From assembly GCA_013399855.1 (NCBI GenBank), contig VXAY01007011.1, positions 401,128-465,127 on the forward strand: a stretch of DNA of 64,000 bases, written 5' to 3'. Below are positions 1 through 14,180 of the stretch, one piece after another; the stretch's first letter is position 1; each line of letters opens with the position of its first letter. The DNA comes from Oxyruncus cristatus (taxonomy: Eukaryota > Chordata > Aves > Passeriformes > Cotingidae). The position numbers were made by a program, and so were the translations under genes. The notes beneath the pieces are model-generated. The model ran no database searches and had not been told where the DNA came from. It was given only the letters and a program-made list of their open reading frames with translations.

Positions 1-3000
1 GTGCATTTCAGATGTTGTTAATATGTTTAGGTGGTTAGGGAAAGCAATCTTAAATGAAAGATAACCTTTTAATGAATTACTTTATTACAGCAGCACTCAG
101 TTTCAACACTACGTTCAGGGTGCAGTTAGCCTCCCATGTTTTCTTCAGGTTTATAACTTATCTCTAAAAAAATCGTATGAATTCATGCCAGCTCACAAAA
201 TTTCTATACTAATTGGCAAAAGTAAAAAACTGGTTAAAATTTTACAAATACAAATACCTACTGGCTAAGGAATTAAAGAAGGTTCTATTTTTCTTTTTTT
301 CCCCTTTTTTGGCAGTCACCTAACTTCATAACCATTTCTCTGTAAGAAATATATTTGGCAAACGATTAGCATATATTGATTAGTTATTACACAGGAGAAC
401 TGTTATTGCAGAGAATTTTTTTTAACTTAATCAGAGCTTGCATTAGACAACAGATTGCAAAAGCTCCAAAGGAACCATTAATAAAAGCCTTTTAAAAAAT
501 TAAGTGAATTTAGTGCTTATGAAAACAAGAGATCAGCAGAGTTGGCCAGAGCCAGTGATGCACAGACTTCCTATAAAGTTTTGCCAATACATTATGGTCC
601 TGGACTAAGACTGTCTTACTATTTCAGCCATGAATTCTCTCTGAGCAGGCACTGTTGTTCACCACAAGCTGCATGGCACACTCACAACATAGGACAGTTT
701 CTAGAATTACACTCCTGGTCTAGTCACCAACATGGTGCACCTTCACCGTGCGGTAGTCCTGCATGATGCCAGTGGACCAACTTACATGACCACAATTTGG
801 CTCTTAGCTGTCAGCTATGACTTCAGCTAGAGCTTAAGGCCAGCTTCCCAGGACAGTTTGGCACGCACGCATGCAATACATCATGTGGATTCACAGTGGC
901 GCAGTTACAATACTTGATCAGTTCTGCACAAAATCCTGCTCACCTCCCTCTCCCAGGCAGTCTGTTTAAAATCAAGTTGGGCTGCTGGCATAGTAAAGTA
1001 AGCAGGATTTTGTTTTCAAGTTTTCTATTTTCTGATGACATGACATGTCTTCTGTACTGTGTGAGGGAAACAAAACCCTTAGGACTTTTATTGGAGCTCT
1101 TTAAAGCACTTTAGGTTTTTACTTTCTCTTTTCTATTTGCACTGTGCATCAAGTCTTTTTAAAAAATAGGACCCTGATGGTGATCTAAATTTTTGGCACC
1201 TGTGTTTTCAAGAGTTTAGTGAAGACCACCAAAATACTACCCCTTAAACATTTCTCCTGAGATAATGTCTTAAGTTTCCATTAAAATAGCAGGATTAACT
1301 GCCTACACTCAAGTAAATTGATATTCATCTTCTTGATGGCAACAGTGCACGGTGGGATAGATCTTGACTCTCCTATTGCACATATATGTCCTGCGTGTTC
1401 TGCATGGTCTGTCTCTACTTTCCCCCACTTCTAAGGTAAGGATGAGAGTAATTCTTCTCTGCCTTCCAAGCCACTGCCATGACTGATGCTGTAGAACACT
1501 ACTATGTGCTGCTCGGGTACAACGACAGATACCAGGTATATAAGCACTTTACACACACTTTTTCCCAGTACCTTTTCAGCCAAGAAAACATATGGTAGGT
1601 GCCTCCCCTTGGAGCTTGTCTTTCAGCCTCTTGCAAGTGTTCAAAAGAGTCACTGCTGAGTAACTTCTTAACTTCTTTACCTCAAGAAAAATATGCACAT
1701 GCATGTCAGTACACAGACCTACCATACAGGAGGTCATATTAAGGCTTTTAACATGTATCATTAGTGGCACTGTAAAGAAGTGTAATATTTTATATGGTAC
1801 TCCAAAGGATCCAATACATTCCACCAGTACAAATTCACTTTTTACACAAAGGTTTGGCATGATTAATGATCTGTTATGGTCTATTGATTAAATATTACCT
1901 GTAGCAGAATTGCTTAAATACATATTTACAAGATAAACTGGAACAGCTCACAGTCATTACAGTCTTTGTGGTAATTAATAGGAATGTTATGTAAATACAC
2001 ATTTAAGTGATTTATATAATAGGGCTCCAAATAAGCTGTTATAATCTATCATGCTGTAATGAATCAGCTCCTTTACTATAGGTAGGTATCTGACCTCTAC
2101 TGGAGTATGAAAGACCTGCTTATATGTCTCACTGCTCTTGCCTACCTTCAACAGAAAACCATGCCAGAAAAAGCTACTACTGGAGAACAATAAGAGCAAA
2201 AATGTGCATTAGATACGGAGGTAATAGTAAAACAGGTCCTAAAAAGCTCTGTAGTCAGCTTGGCTAGGGAATAAATGAACACCTCTTTGACTGCCTCACC
2301 TTCACCATCAACAGGCCCAGGAAGCTGCCAGGCAAAAAGCGTGCTGCATATGGAGAGGCTGCCTCTCCCTTAAGCGTCTTCCTTCCTCTACTCCAGAGCA
2401 CAGCAGCCACACAGGAGCAGATACACAAGGATAAACTTGACCTAAATCATCCAGGAAGTGTGAGGACCATCAGAATGGGCTGGACATGGGAACAGATCTG
2501 GATCCAGAAACCTGAGATGCAAGTTGCTAATATTTCATGGGACATAGCTACACTGCAGTCCTGACATTCATAATGCTGAAGCGAGGGGTGATCTGCACCG
2601 TTCTCTCTTAGCTAGTGCCTAACCCAGACACAGATACCTCACACAGTCCTTCTCAGGATGAGTAGGGGAGAAACTATCTTTGGACAGGCATTAACATAGG
2701 GATTTTCAGTTCCCCCCCCCCAATAAAGAAATTTGAGGAACTCATAAGACATCACAGAACAGATGCTGGAATTAATTTTTAAGTATATGACTTGTCTTCA
2801 ATTTGAAATTGTTACAGCTAATTATCATTGTTTAGATTTTCAATATGCCAGAAAAATATTAAGTTACTTACACTAGTTTTGTAGTGTCTTCTTCACTTCG
2901 GTTTGGGAACAGCCTAACATGCAAGATGATTAAAACAGGCTCTCAGTTACACTCATGGCTTGTTAGCACCATATTTTCTTTTCTTTTGTTCAGAAAAAGG

Positions 3001-6000
3001 AATACAATAATTGCCTATTCTAAAATTTCATATTATTAGTTTTAATGCTTTCCCCTTCAAAGTGTTCCTCCAACACGTGCTCCAGACAGGGCAGTCAAAC
3101 TTCCTCTGGCCTCACAGAGGGTAAACAAAGACTCGATTCAGCTATTACATACTTTGATGAGGCTATCTTTCATATGTTATTCGACTTAACAGGCAATGAC
3201 TAGAACAAAATCATGAACATTATTTGCTAATGGAAAAGGGACTTACAGGGCCACCAGACATTCTATGCAGCTACAGGTCTCACAGGCACAGTGGACGAAG
3301 CATAAGCGTGTTCTGGCATAGCAGAGACACTCCCTCACTCCCTAAGATAGTGAACCAAGCCAGTTCACCTGCAGGACAATCTGGGAGGAGACCCTGAGAA
3401 GACCCACACATCTTTGGGTGTACGATGGAGCCTTGGTGCCATTTCTGCCTAATGAGAAGAATGCATGACTACGTGCATCCACCAGCCATGTCCCACACTG
3501 TGCTGTGGACGCAGGGGCACAGAAGATGCCTGCTCTTCTTTTGGGGCTTCAGATGCAGCTCTTGGAGCAGCTCTGACAGGATAAGGGTGGTCCTCCACAC
3601 AGCCACTTTTGAACTCACGTGAGCTGACCATGGTGGGAGCAGGTTTGAGCCCTCAGCCAGTAGGCAGCCACTAATGAAATCCATTAAACTGTCAACATTT
3701 AGAGAACACTGTTTTACAAAACCACTTAAACATACCATGCAACAGACAGCTGAATTAGGCCTGTCTGCCTGTGTGGAGTCAGAAAGAGCCATGTTACTCT
3801 TCAGGGGATTGAAAACTACTTTGCAGAGCAGAGCCCTGATTTTTTTCATTTTATTTTTAGCAATTATTCAAATGTATCTAAAAAGGACAAGTGCCTTCTT
3901 ACTTCTTTCACAGTAAAAAAAATTAAAATCCTGCTATCAAAGACAACCACCACCATCCAAAAATGAACAAAAACCCAAGCCACTGATACCAAATGGACTT
4001 TGAAGAGGTGATTTGAAAGAAGGAGGAGACACACTAGCAAACAGGGCAAATGTCTGCATGCCATTGGAGCCACAGAGCAGGGTGTTTTAAGATGCACAGA
4101 AAGAAGTCAGAGCCTACTGCAGGTAAAAGACTGCTGTGTAGCCAGCCAGTGCGCAAGAGAACTGAGCTCCGAAAAAAGATGAGGATCCTCAGGCCCCCCG
4201 GCCACTGGCAGCTGCTGTGCATGTGTGGGTATGTGCCACAGACTGACAGAAATGACAAACCGAGTTGTCAGAGAGAGGCCAGAGCAACTCGAGTCGCTCT
4301 GTAAGAAGCCCTGTGGGGTGAGCAGGGGTGTGCTACCAGCATGGGCTGCTAAAGGAACAACCCAGCCACCTCCTGCTTGCTGGAGGTGAGGGACTGCAAC
4401 TTGACCAGAAGGGCACGTTCTGTAGGAGATTTGAGGTGTGGCAAATGATTTTGAGCATGAAGAGAAAAAAAGGTGAAAGGAGTGGTCACTGTCTTTCCAG
4501 TTTCTGCCCAGCAATGACTCAAAATAACAGATCCACTGCCTGAATATGTTAAGGGAAGCTGCTTTCATAAAGGCTGCCTCTCTTCTGTTCCATCTACTGC
4601 AAGAGAAGATATGGGGTGCTTTTAAGGAGCTTCTTACAACTCCAGGAACATTTTGGAAAAAAAGTATATTTAGATAGATCTTTTCTTCTTGTGCTATGCT
4701 GTTTCTGTCACTTCTCATTCATATAAATCTATATACCAAAGGAAGATTTTTTTTTCCCTGTATTGTTAATCTCATAACTGCTTATTCCTTGACCTGGGGC
4801 CATAGCTTCCCACCCTGCCGAAACTGGACTAGAGGAGTTTAATTTTCCTGAAAGGTTTGGGATTTCAATTGAAAGAGACAGAGGTGACTATTTAGACAAA
4901 GAACAGTTATGATATAGAAAACACGAGGCAAACATCAGTGGAATCCTCCTCTCCAAATCAGTCTGTGCCCTGAGCAAGAATGAAAAAAAAAAACATGCTC
5001 TCCCATGATCAGGAACAGCTGGTTTTCTGCAGTGAAGTTTTCAGGAGAGTGGCCATTTTGTGGAACATACACATACACAAAGGTCCTGACCATTACATGA
5101 TGGCTTTTGACTCCATACAAGAATGACAGTCATCAACTAGCAAAAATTGGTGGCCCAAGAGAATGAAAGGTTTTATAGTCATTCCCAGTCTCAAAAAGCA
5201 TACGGTCTTACAAATCATCACTTCTGGGACATCAGTGTCATCTCTGCAGCAGTGAACAGTGATGTCACAAGAACAAGCATTAAAACTGCAGATGTATATA
5301 AAATAAACAGTCAAAACAAGTAAACAGTTTTCATGCAAATTTCCCTAGTTATAACAAATGTAGGAAAGGGGAAAGCAGAAAAATGAATGATACATCAGCG
5401 CAATTTGTCTAAATAAAATGTTTTTCAAAGCTTACCCAGAGACATCTGACTCTTTAACATTTGGTTTTCCACTAATTTGTATCCTGTCAATTTATAAGCT
5501 ATTTCAAACACCACCTTTATTTAATAAAAATGCAAAGTACAATGGGGAATTTATGTAAACAAGGTTGGCAAAATATCTTTGCAGGACATTTTCGAAGGAG
5601 TCAGGAAATTAATGAATTAATGAATGAACATTTTAATAGTTTTGTGTACTGGGATGCATCCTAACCAAAACACTACACTTGACACTTTATTACCATCTAA
5701 ATATCCACAGAAGTAAACACTGACAGAGTAAAACAGTCTCAAATCAACTCTCTGGTGGTAAGTCACACACCTCCTAGACCTCCTAAAATCTGTCACAAGT
5801 AATCACTACTAGTTATTATTATTCAACAAAATCATGAACAAAATATTTTTCATTCAAAAATCATTAACACTCAGCAAAAAGAATGCATCATTATTTTAGG
5901 GAATGAGTGTAGAATTACGGTCTAACTTTTAAAAAGCCTCTACTAACTTAAAATGTCTTATCCAAGTTAATGTTTAAAGCTAAAATGACCTAACTGGTTA

Positions 6001-9000
6001 CAAGGCTTCTTGGAGTACAATAGAAAAAGAAGGGAAATTGGATTTTCTACATGATGGATGAGTTTAGGAAAGTCCCGTGGGAATTATTGCGTAGTGTTTT
6101 TCAAAATATTTGCTTTTTGATTTCATGATGGTGGACAAAGGAACACTATCCAAGGAACCTGCTTCCATTCCCTACCTGGTTAAGCTGTCCACAAGACTAC
6201 AGTACCACATTATTTGGATTCCCAAACTGAGAATCTTGTGCTGCATTGAAGTCAGCCCCAGCTGACTTAAGTCAGCAGCCATTTCAACCAAAGAATCCCT
6301 TCCACAAATATATCAGGGCCACACATGATATTCTGGAGATTTTAAATTGACAAAAGAACAATACTTTCATGTAACAGAGGTCAAAGGTACATTCAAAGTA
6401 CATAAATGGGTATATTATGGGCAATTTTAAGTGGCGTTTAAAAAAAAAAACAAACAACTTGTTGGACATTGTTGAAACTGATCAGTCATTTATAGAATGA
6501 GCTACCATTCCTTTACTAGACTTTAGTAATTTTTTATGTGTAGAGTCCTAATATAAGCTGTAATTTATGCAGCTTCAAGTTTAAAAAAAAATGAACATCA
6601 TAAATTCTGTTCCTAGCTCCATATTTAATAAGTAATAGGTCTCGTTTTCCAGATTGCTGAGTAGCCGGTAATTCTCTTCACTTCACTGGGAGCCATAGTA
6701 GACTCAGCACTTTCCAAAGCAGGCTAATTATTTAGTTGCCCAAACATGATATAAGAAAACTAACTCACAGCTAACTACTACAAAGGTAACTATCTTGCAC
6801 AAAAGCAGCGAAGTTCTGCTTCTTCACAGAAGAAAGGAAACAAGAAACCTAGATCTCCACAGGCAATGAGTGTATTCTAAGGTATCACCAAGACACAGGA
6901 GCTGGGTTGGCAAATAAATCAGCTGTTTTTATAGAGCTTTGCATTGCCACAACCAGCCTATTCCTTGCACCCAAAATAACTGTTGGAAGGGTACTTCAGG
7001 TGTCTCCATTCTGTCGCTGCATGCCGGCTCGGCACACTCGGTGAGGGAATGCAATGACTCTGAAGGGCTGCTCTTCTCAAAGGGAACAGAAATGGGAGAT
7101 GACTTCACTCCCTACCACATCAGCTGGTGCTGCTCACCCTATCAAGCCTGTAAGCTTCCTTTCTCCTGCACAGACAAAATACCTTCATGTATAACCTCTG
7201 CTACGCATTTGTATGTCACTGATATTAAGTGGAAGAATTTGGCTCCTAAGCAGGAAAGAAGGCATTTCCAAGGGAGACTTTTCATAGCCAAATTCTTGAA
7301 AACCATGAAAAGACTGAAGAAGTCAAGTCTTAAAAGTCCTTCCGGTTACCCTGAGACATAGTCTCAAAAGAGCTCAAATCTCACACACCAAAATAAGAGA
7401 CAGGTTTCCAGTAAAGCTCAGCATGCTGAGATGATTTTAAAAAAAAGTTAATTTAATTCAGTGCCTAAATCAGAGTCCACCTCATTCTCAGAGATGATGC
7501 CTATCGTCCAAAGAATGCAGCATGTTAATTGCTTTGCAAGATTTTCCAGGAATCTAGTTTCCCTCCCTTGTGCTACCATTACTGGCTTTAATAACAAACA
7601 GGTCTTTTCTGGAGGAGGGAAATTCTTTAAAAGAACAGAAAGACTTTTTTTCCATCCAAATGTAGTTCCAGTCATGAAGATAGAAGATATCCCAAGCTGT
7701 GTCCCACGTGGACCATCTGCCCACACGGCACTGAAAAAAAAATCCAAGACACGTTTAATGGATGAGGAAAATCCACTCAGCATTTGGGCGAAAGGAGGCA
7801 GGGAGAGTTGAAACTGAATTAAATAAATGATCACATTGTATCTCTTTATGTTACATCTAAACTGTCTGCTGCCTAAGAAAATTCTGAAAATTCTTGCTAA
7901 AGCATACACAGAGTCAGTTTTAAAGCACCGTTTAAAGTGAGAGCCCTCATTAATGGTCTTACGGAAAACTAAGTACAGCAGAGTTCCAGATGCTTTTCAC
8001 AGGGACAGATACTTTGTTTCCTCATTTAGTGTATGCTTTAGCACTGGGTGGACCGATTAAAGAGAAACAGTACACTTCTAGCAACAACTTCCATGATATT
8101 CAGTTTCCTTTCAATATCTGAAACAGCATGGAGCACTCAGTCTGCACTGTTACTCTGTCCCGTGGTATCTCAGAGACACAAAAGGAGTGCATAGAACAGA
8201 GCAGCTCAGATAACTGAGATTTTAGACACCTGTCAAAGCGGAGTACGGCTGACTGGGAGTGCTCAGGGCTAGAGACAGCTGGAAAACTGCACGGCAGGGT
8301 TTTCATAGAGATGCCCAGAAAAAGAGTGAGCCAGCACCACACAAGTCAAGTTCTACCTGCATTTACATATTTACCTGTAAATGAATGAACTCTGACACCA
8401 CTGGGCCTCAATGCCATCCACAATTATAGTCAAGACCAACTCAAAATCAACCATCATCTACAACACAGACATATATTCTTGTATAGGCATTGCCTCCCAA
8501 GTAAGCATTAATTTATTCTGCATTTTGTCTGGCTTTGTCTGATGTTTATTTTTATTAAAGTTAACCATGGTAGCTTTACAACAGTTTAAACTAATGGTTA
8601 ACCAGACAGATGAAATCTCACTAAATGTTGTTTTTGAACTGAGTCACTGAGACATGAGCAACTTCAGTGAAAGTACAGAGTCTTGAAGAACACAGAGAAA
8701 TGCCTTTCTGCCTAACCCTGATGATGGGAAGCCTTCCTTCCATGCTTTTCTCCCACTAGACCCATATTTGTTTTGCAAAGTTGACAAGGGTGACTGAGTA
8801 TTAACAGAAAATCTCAGAAATTAGGTCATCTGAGTCCACAGCCATAAAGTAAACATTGTTCTTCCATACAGGAAGAACAGCAGCAAGCTCTGTATTCAGA
8901 CACAGACAACTGGATTAGCTAGGTGCACTAAGCAGGCAAGTACTAACTCAGTGTTATCACGCCTTCATCTGTTTTCCCTTTTTAACTTCTTGAAGTTCCA

Positions 9001-9070
9001 CTCTTTTTTTTTTTTTCTTTGAGAGAGGTAACTACTCCAAGGAGGTGTGAAGCCTGAATCATTACTGTTG
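1..9070. other. AT-rich gene-poor stretch, nothing recognised
   Basis: I see no exon with splice signals, no RNA gene and no identifiable transposon here. The open frames present, for example 4107-4718 on the minus strand, 6939-7361 on the plus strand and 7448-7909 on the minus strand, show no domain I recognise. They overlap frames on the other strand and have low-complexity or hydrophobic compositions typical of chance frames. A short C-run lies near 2711. A 9-base inverted pair (GTTAACCAT at 8560-8568 and its complement at 8594-8602) is the only local symmetry that stood out. The 5390-5600 stretch, rich in TAAT and TTTAT words, could be a conserved noncoding element, but this cannot be judged from one genome. 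Confidence 0.5.
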
Positions 9071-9132
9071 TCCTGGCTTCAGTGGAGTCCCTCCTGTGTA
9101 AAACTGGAGTAAATAAAAAGGAAGTCAGATTT
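9071..9132. repeat. Remnant of an old archosaur palindromic repeat
   Basis: The block carries the word order 'gacttcaatggagt - ctcctg - ttacac - gagtaa - tcagatt' in degraded form (for example CTTCAGTGGAGT at 9078-9089 and ACTGGAGTAAAT at 9103-9114). I remember that order as one half of a short palindromic element abundant in turtle and crocodilian DNA. Only one arm is clear, so this is a fragment. It encodes nothing. The family assignment comes from memory of the consensus pattern, and I cannot give a family name. Confidence 0.4.
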
Positions 9133-9505
9133 TTGGATACTTGAGTGTTTACAAAAATTTTGGCTAGTTGGAGAAGACTGCCCATGAATGACTGGAGTAG
9201 GATTGCCATGATAAAGCTTTTCATGACTATAACTTCAAAGGTCTGTAGATATAAGTTTGAAAGAACTCACGATTGTGATGACAGAATTGTCTGAATAGAT
9301 AACTTGAGATGAATGTCCTTTGTGTCCATGGCTATGAATTTGCAAAATCTAGTCTGAAAGATCCCACCTGCTCAAAACCAAATTCATTACTTTGTTAACC
9401 TAAGTTTTTTTGTATCCTCACTGCCCTACAGGGCTCAAAATAATTTTTGTATCTTTTTTACTTAATTTGACTTTCAGTCTTTCGGTTTTTTGGTTTGTTT
9501 TTTTT

Positions 9506-9955
9506 TCATAGAACCATACCATCATCAAGGTTGGGAGAGACCTTCAAGATCATCCGTTCCAACCACCAACCCAGCACTATCACTGTAGCCCTGAACTACT
9601 AAACCCCAGCACCAGATTCAGATTCTTGAACACCTCCAAGGATGGTGATGCCACCACCTCCCCAGGCAACCTATTCCAATACCTGACCACTCTAACAGTG
9701 AAAAAATTTTCTTCTAATATCTAATCCGAATCTCCGCTGTCTCAGTTTAAGGCCCTTTCCTCTCACTGCAGGCATGGTAGAAGAGACCAGCCCCCACCTC
9801 AGTACAACCTCCTTTCAGGTAGTTGTAGAGAGCACTGAGGTGCCCCCTGAGCCTCCTCTTCTCTAGACTAAACAAATCCAGCTCCCTCAGCCATTCCTCA
9901 TAAGACAAAAAGATTTAATGTGTTTCACCAGTTTCCCTTTGCTGTTGTGGCTACA
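9506..9955 (-). mobile_element. CR1 LINE, 3'-truncated-type copy (minus strand)
   Basis: Read on the minus strand, this is the 3' end of a CR1 non-LTR retrotransposon: the end of the reverse-transcriptase ORF2 followed by the short 3' UTR. On the plus strand it begins with TCATAGAACCATACCATC, the complement of the ATTCTATG-type tail, and continues through the conserved blocks reading 'ttgggagagaccttcaagatcat', 'cacctccaaggatggtgatgcc' and 'gcaacctattccaatacctgac'. It is strongly 5'-truncated, as most CR1 copies are, and carries many substitutions and stops, so it is inactive. The inner (5') edge near 9900-9955 is fuzzy because similarity fades gradually. Confidence 0.9.
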
Positions 9956-10264
9956 CAACCATTCGCAAAAAGTTGGGTTGGGTTGGGCTGCACTTGTCAA
10001 GCTGCAGTGTTCCTTGGGCTTTGACAGAGCAAAACATACACGCTGCCTTCTGACTGGTATCAAAAGGGGACCTTGACACTAAGGTTTTGAAAAGTTACCT
10101 GCCCTTGCTCAAGCCCATTATCTCTGTAAGTACACAGCATTGGGACAAGGAAGACTTTTGCTTTCTTCCCCTGAGGAATCACCTGTACAATCAGAAGGAA
10201 CATTTGCCATTATTGTTACTGTACCTTCCAGAGTGTTGACACCACCACACAACTCCAGACAAAA

Positions 10265-10713
<449 letters not shown>

Positions 10714-13599
10714 TCCCATCTACAGACAACACAAAAGCTTGATGATGGGATCTCAGTACCCAGAAACTGCTGAGCCATTAATTTCTCTGAAATGTCTCTG
10801 CCTTACAAAAAAAAAACTCATACTCCATACATATGTATAAGCAGAATACTCCCTACGAGCTTCCTAAAAAGGAAGAGTTGTTTTTCACTCACCTCAACAC
10901 GGTTTAAAAAGAAAAAAAAAAATAAAAAAAAAGCCAAAGAGGGAGAGTATGGTTTTGTTATAAAAAAATACACAAGTTGTTGTTAGCAAGAGAAAAAAAT
11001 GTTTGCATTTTTGACCTTTACAGAGGTAAGACAAAAAACAACTACTTTTTCATACTAATAGCGTTCTGTGCCTGTCCCTTGTATATTTTCTTTTAAACTT
11101 GCCATTTTGCTGTTGCAGCTGGGCTTGTCAGTTTTCAGCACTAATGGGTTGTGATATGGTGTCAGGGGAAGTCAACAATCAATGCTGCAAAAAAGGCTAT
11201 CACTGCTGACACAGCCAAGGATGGAAACACAACGGCCTTCGCTTGCAAAGAAACAGAAGAAAAATCCTGAGTTATATCTTGCTTTGAAGATTAGTAGAGA
11301 TTTAGCATTCACTGACCAAGCTATCGCTTTCACTCCTTCCTACTTCACCCTATCCTCCCACTGGCCTCTAACATTACTTCACATCTCACTCAAAATATAG
11401 GGTTTTGGGTTAATACAAAAAGCAAAATGTTTTATAACAAACATTTTAAAGGTCCATAGTCATATAGTTATTAGCTTTTAAAAAGTTGAGGAGAATAAAA
11501 AGTTAGGCTGCACAATGTGTGCCTGTGGAACAGCAAAAACATTTTAGATGCCTCTCCATGGCCTCATTGTGAAACAGATCCGTGCTGAGTCCTTCAGCTC
11601 CAGCTGAACTCAACACAAGCAATGGACACTCAGCAGCTGTTAAATCAGGTGTCACAAACAGAATTATGAAAGATAGACAGTGTTCAAAGGCATTCAATAA
11701 GAATAATAGCAATATTATTTATTTCCATAGCTTCATGTCAGAAAACCTGCTTAGCTCTAGGTCTCTTCATAGTCCTAGAAAGACAGACTATGGTTATTTT
11801 AGTTTCCAAATGGGGAAACTGTAACAGGTAGATCCTTTTAAGATCAGATCAGGATCTTACATATCCAGAAAAAAACAGAGATCAGCACACATGTGTTTTT
11901 CAGCACACATTACCAAACCAAAACTGTAGTTGCCAGTGTCATTATAGATCTTTTCATATCAGTGGATAAAAGGTTAATCACAGATTTTCCTCTTCTTTTA
12001 ATGAAAGTGACTGAGACTGAGTTCTGAAAATTCAACATCTCCAAAGTAAATTGGAGTTACTGAATCTTCCTTCTTCCAAACTAAGAAATCAGCTTCTCAA
12101 AGATATTTATATATGCCTGACTCCACCGATAGCTCCAGAATATTTTTTCCAAGTATAATTCATTTTTATATCACGTTTTGGCCCTAAATGTGGACTCATA
12201 TTTACACTTCTGATAATTCAAACATAATTCTGGTATCACAGTCTACCTTCACTAAAAGCCAGTTGTAGAGGGGTTTCTTCTGGTATAAGGACAATGCAGG
12301 GCCATGACAATAAAAGCAAAGGGAGAAGAAAGAGTGGCTGGCTGAGAACAGAAAAGGAAGGAAAAGCAGCAGCCGTGAGATACCTGGGATTACAGTAGAA
12401 GGAATTTGTAGAAATCTCAGGAGATGCTGGGGTTTTTAGGGGGCCTTGTCTCTATGTGAGGCATTTTTTTTCTGATTCATCAGATTCATCAGATTCATCA
12501 GACAAAAAGTAGACCCAAAGAAAGGAACAAGACTACCTCTTGCACTTCTCTCCCCTCCACAAAACCTGTCTGACCGTTAGATATTATTTACAGGCAATCA
12601 CTAAGTGATAAATTCATAATGGTATTACTGAACCATGCAGCTCTTAGAACATTCCTACTACAGCACAGTTTTGACACCAGACCTTAAATAACAGCAGAAA
12701 GCTGCCTCTCCAAAACACTTGTTGGCAACACACATCTGTTTTGGCCAGCTGCCTCAGTGAAATACGGAGCAGCAGCCGAGAACACGGCTGCCACGGGAGA
12801 TCATACTGGATGCAGTACACACTGAAAGCATCTCAGAAGTAATCATGAAGGCCTCCTCTCTCTCTGGGTGTTACAGTGCACCAAGAGAGTGAGGGCTTAA
12901 GGGCCTGACCCTCAACTCACGGAAGTGAATGAAACTTTTCCCACTCCAGTCATGCTGCTTGAAGGAGAGGTGAGGAGAAAATGATGTTAGAGACAGTTTC
13001 AAGAACACTTTGTACTGTGCAATCTTTCAGCATAAAAATATTGAAAATAAAAATTAACTGATTCACAGAGTTTATTTTAGCCACATAATGGAGACACAGG
13101 CAGTTTCTGATGTTCAAAGCTAGATGAAGTCTGCAGAGAAAAGAGGAAAACATCATCATATAGCAAAGTGCTTCACAGATAACCAGAGTAAATAAGGGAA
13201 ATAACAGTGGTCATTTGCAAACAGAAGCCTCAGAAAAGCAACAAAGCTTCACCCATCAGGATACAAGAAAAGGTGCATAAATAAAAAGCAAAATATGAAG
13301 ACTAGAGACAATAGTGCATTCCAGGTTAATCAGTCAAAAGCAGCCATTCGTCTCTCCATATCACTGTCTAATTAATTATTGTGATCTATGGAAACAGGGA
13401 AGGACAATCAGTCCACACCTCTGCTATGAAGGAAAAGGATAAAAGGGCATGAAGTTAAATCCTATAAAATACCTTAAAAACTTAAATGAGTCTCTTAGAA
13501 AAATCTAATTGAAATTGTCTCGAATCTGAGTCCAGTGACCTGGATGAGAAAGGTGGACGAAAGAGTCTAAGCAGCAGGAAATGATGGGAGGTGAGGTAT
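10714..13599. other. Gene-poor stretch with small simple repeats
   Basis: No gene recognised. A 9-base unit (ATTCATCAG) is repeated three times in tandem at 12475-12501. A-rich tracts occur at 10808-10817 and 10909-10930. The block at 11800-11825 (TTCCAAATGGGGAAACTG) resembles the central MIR word for a grey-zone SINE match, too short to call. The frames at 11182-11400 (plus) and 11503-11712 (minus) have no recognisable protein similarity. Confidence 0.5.
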
Positions 13600-14170
13600 T
13601 GAGCTGGTTTGCTGCAGGGGTGTTTTTGGTTTGTTCTTATTTAATATCTCAATTAATGATCTGGAAAAGGAGGTAAATAGCACATTAATGAAATTCACAA
13701 ATGACAATAAACCAGGAGGCTTGCAAATGTCAGAGAGGATAGCAATAATATAAATGGAAACTAACAAGGCTAGATATGTAGGCAGGCAATAAAATGAGAT
13801 TCAACGTGGAAAAATGCAGACTAATACACTGAGGGAATATAATCAGAAACATGGATAGTCTGTGAGAAAGCAAAACCTGGAAAGCATCTGCACAGAAAGA
13901 TATCTATGTGTGACAGTGAACAACAAATTGAATATGAGTTCTCAAGGAGATAAATCAGTTTAAAAGACCAATGCAATTTTGGGCTGCGTATGCAGTGGAA
14001 TAATATCAGAAGAAGAAAATTATTGTCTATGCATCTGTGAAGACGTCTCTGGAATACTCCATCCACTTGTAGATACCTCTATAACAGAAGGATGCCAGTG
14101 TGCTGGAAAGTGCTTCAGAAACGAGCAACAAAACTGATTAGACAAGGAAGGGGGTTGATTTATTAATCTA
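13600..14170 (+). mobile_element. Old CR1 LINE, reverse-transcriptase region, 5' segment of a split copy
   Basis: This is part of the CR1 ORF2 region downstream of the catalytic core, in plus orientation and heavily decayed. Recognisable blocks are the TTTAATATC...ATTAATGAT...GGAAAAGG segment near 13640-13670 (the 'F-N-I-.-I-N-D' stretch of CR1 RT), AAATTCACAAATGACAATAAA near 13690-13710, GATTCAACGTGGAAAAATGCAG near 13800, and TTTTGGGCTGC...GGAAAGTGCTTCAG...GAGCAACAAAA...GATTAGA through 13975-14140. Frames are broken throughout. Similarity stops at the solo LTR at 14181 and resumes beyond it at 14735, so the two CR1 pieces are one insertion that was later interrupted. It looks older than the CR1 copies elsewhere in the window. 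Confidence 0.8.
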
Positions 14171-14180
14171 GTTAACAAGT

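Noticed and set aside
4107..4718. 203-codon minus-strand frame
   Set aside because: It has no recognisable domain and a chance-like composition, and other frames overlap it on both strands.
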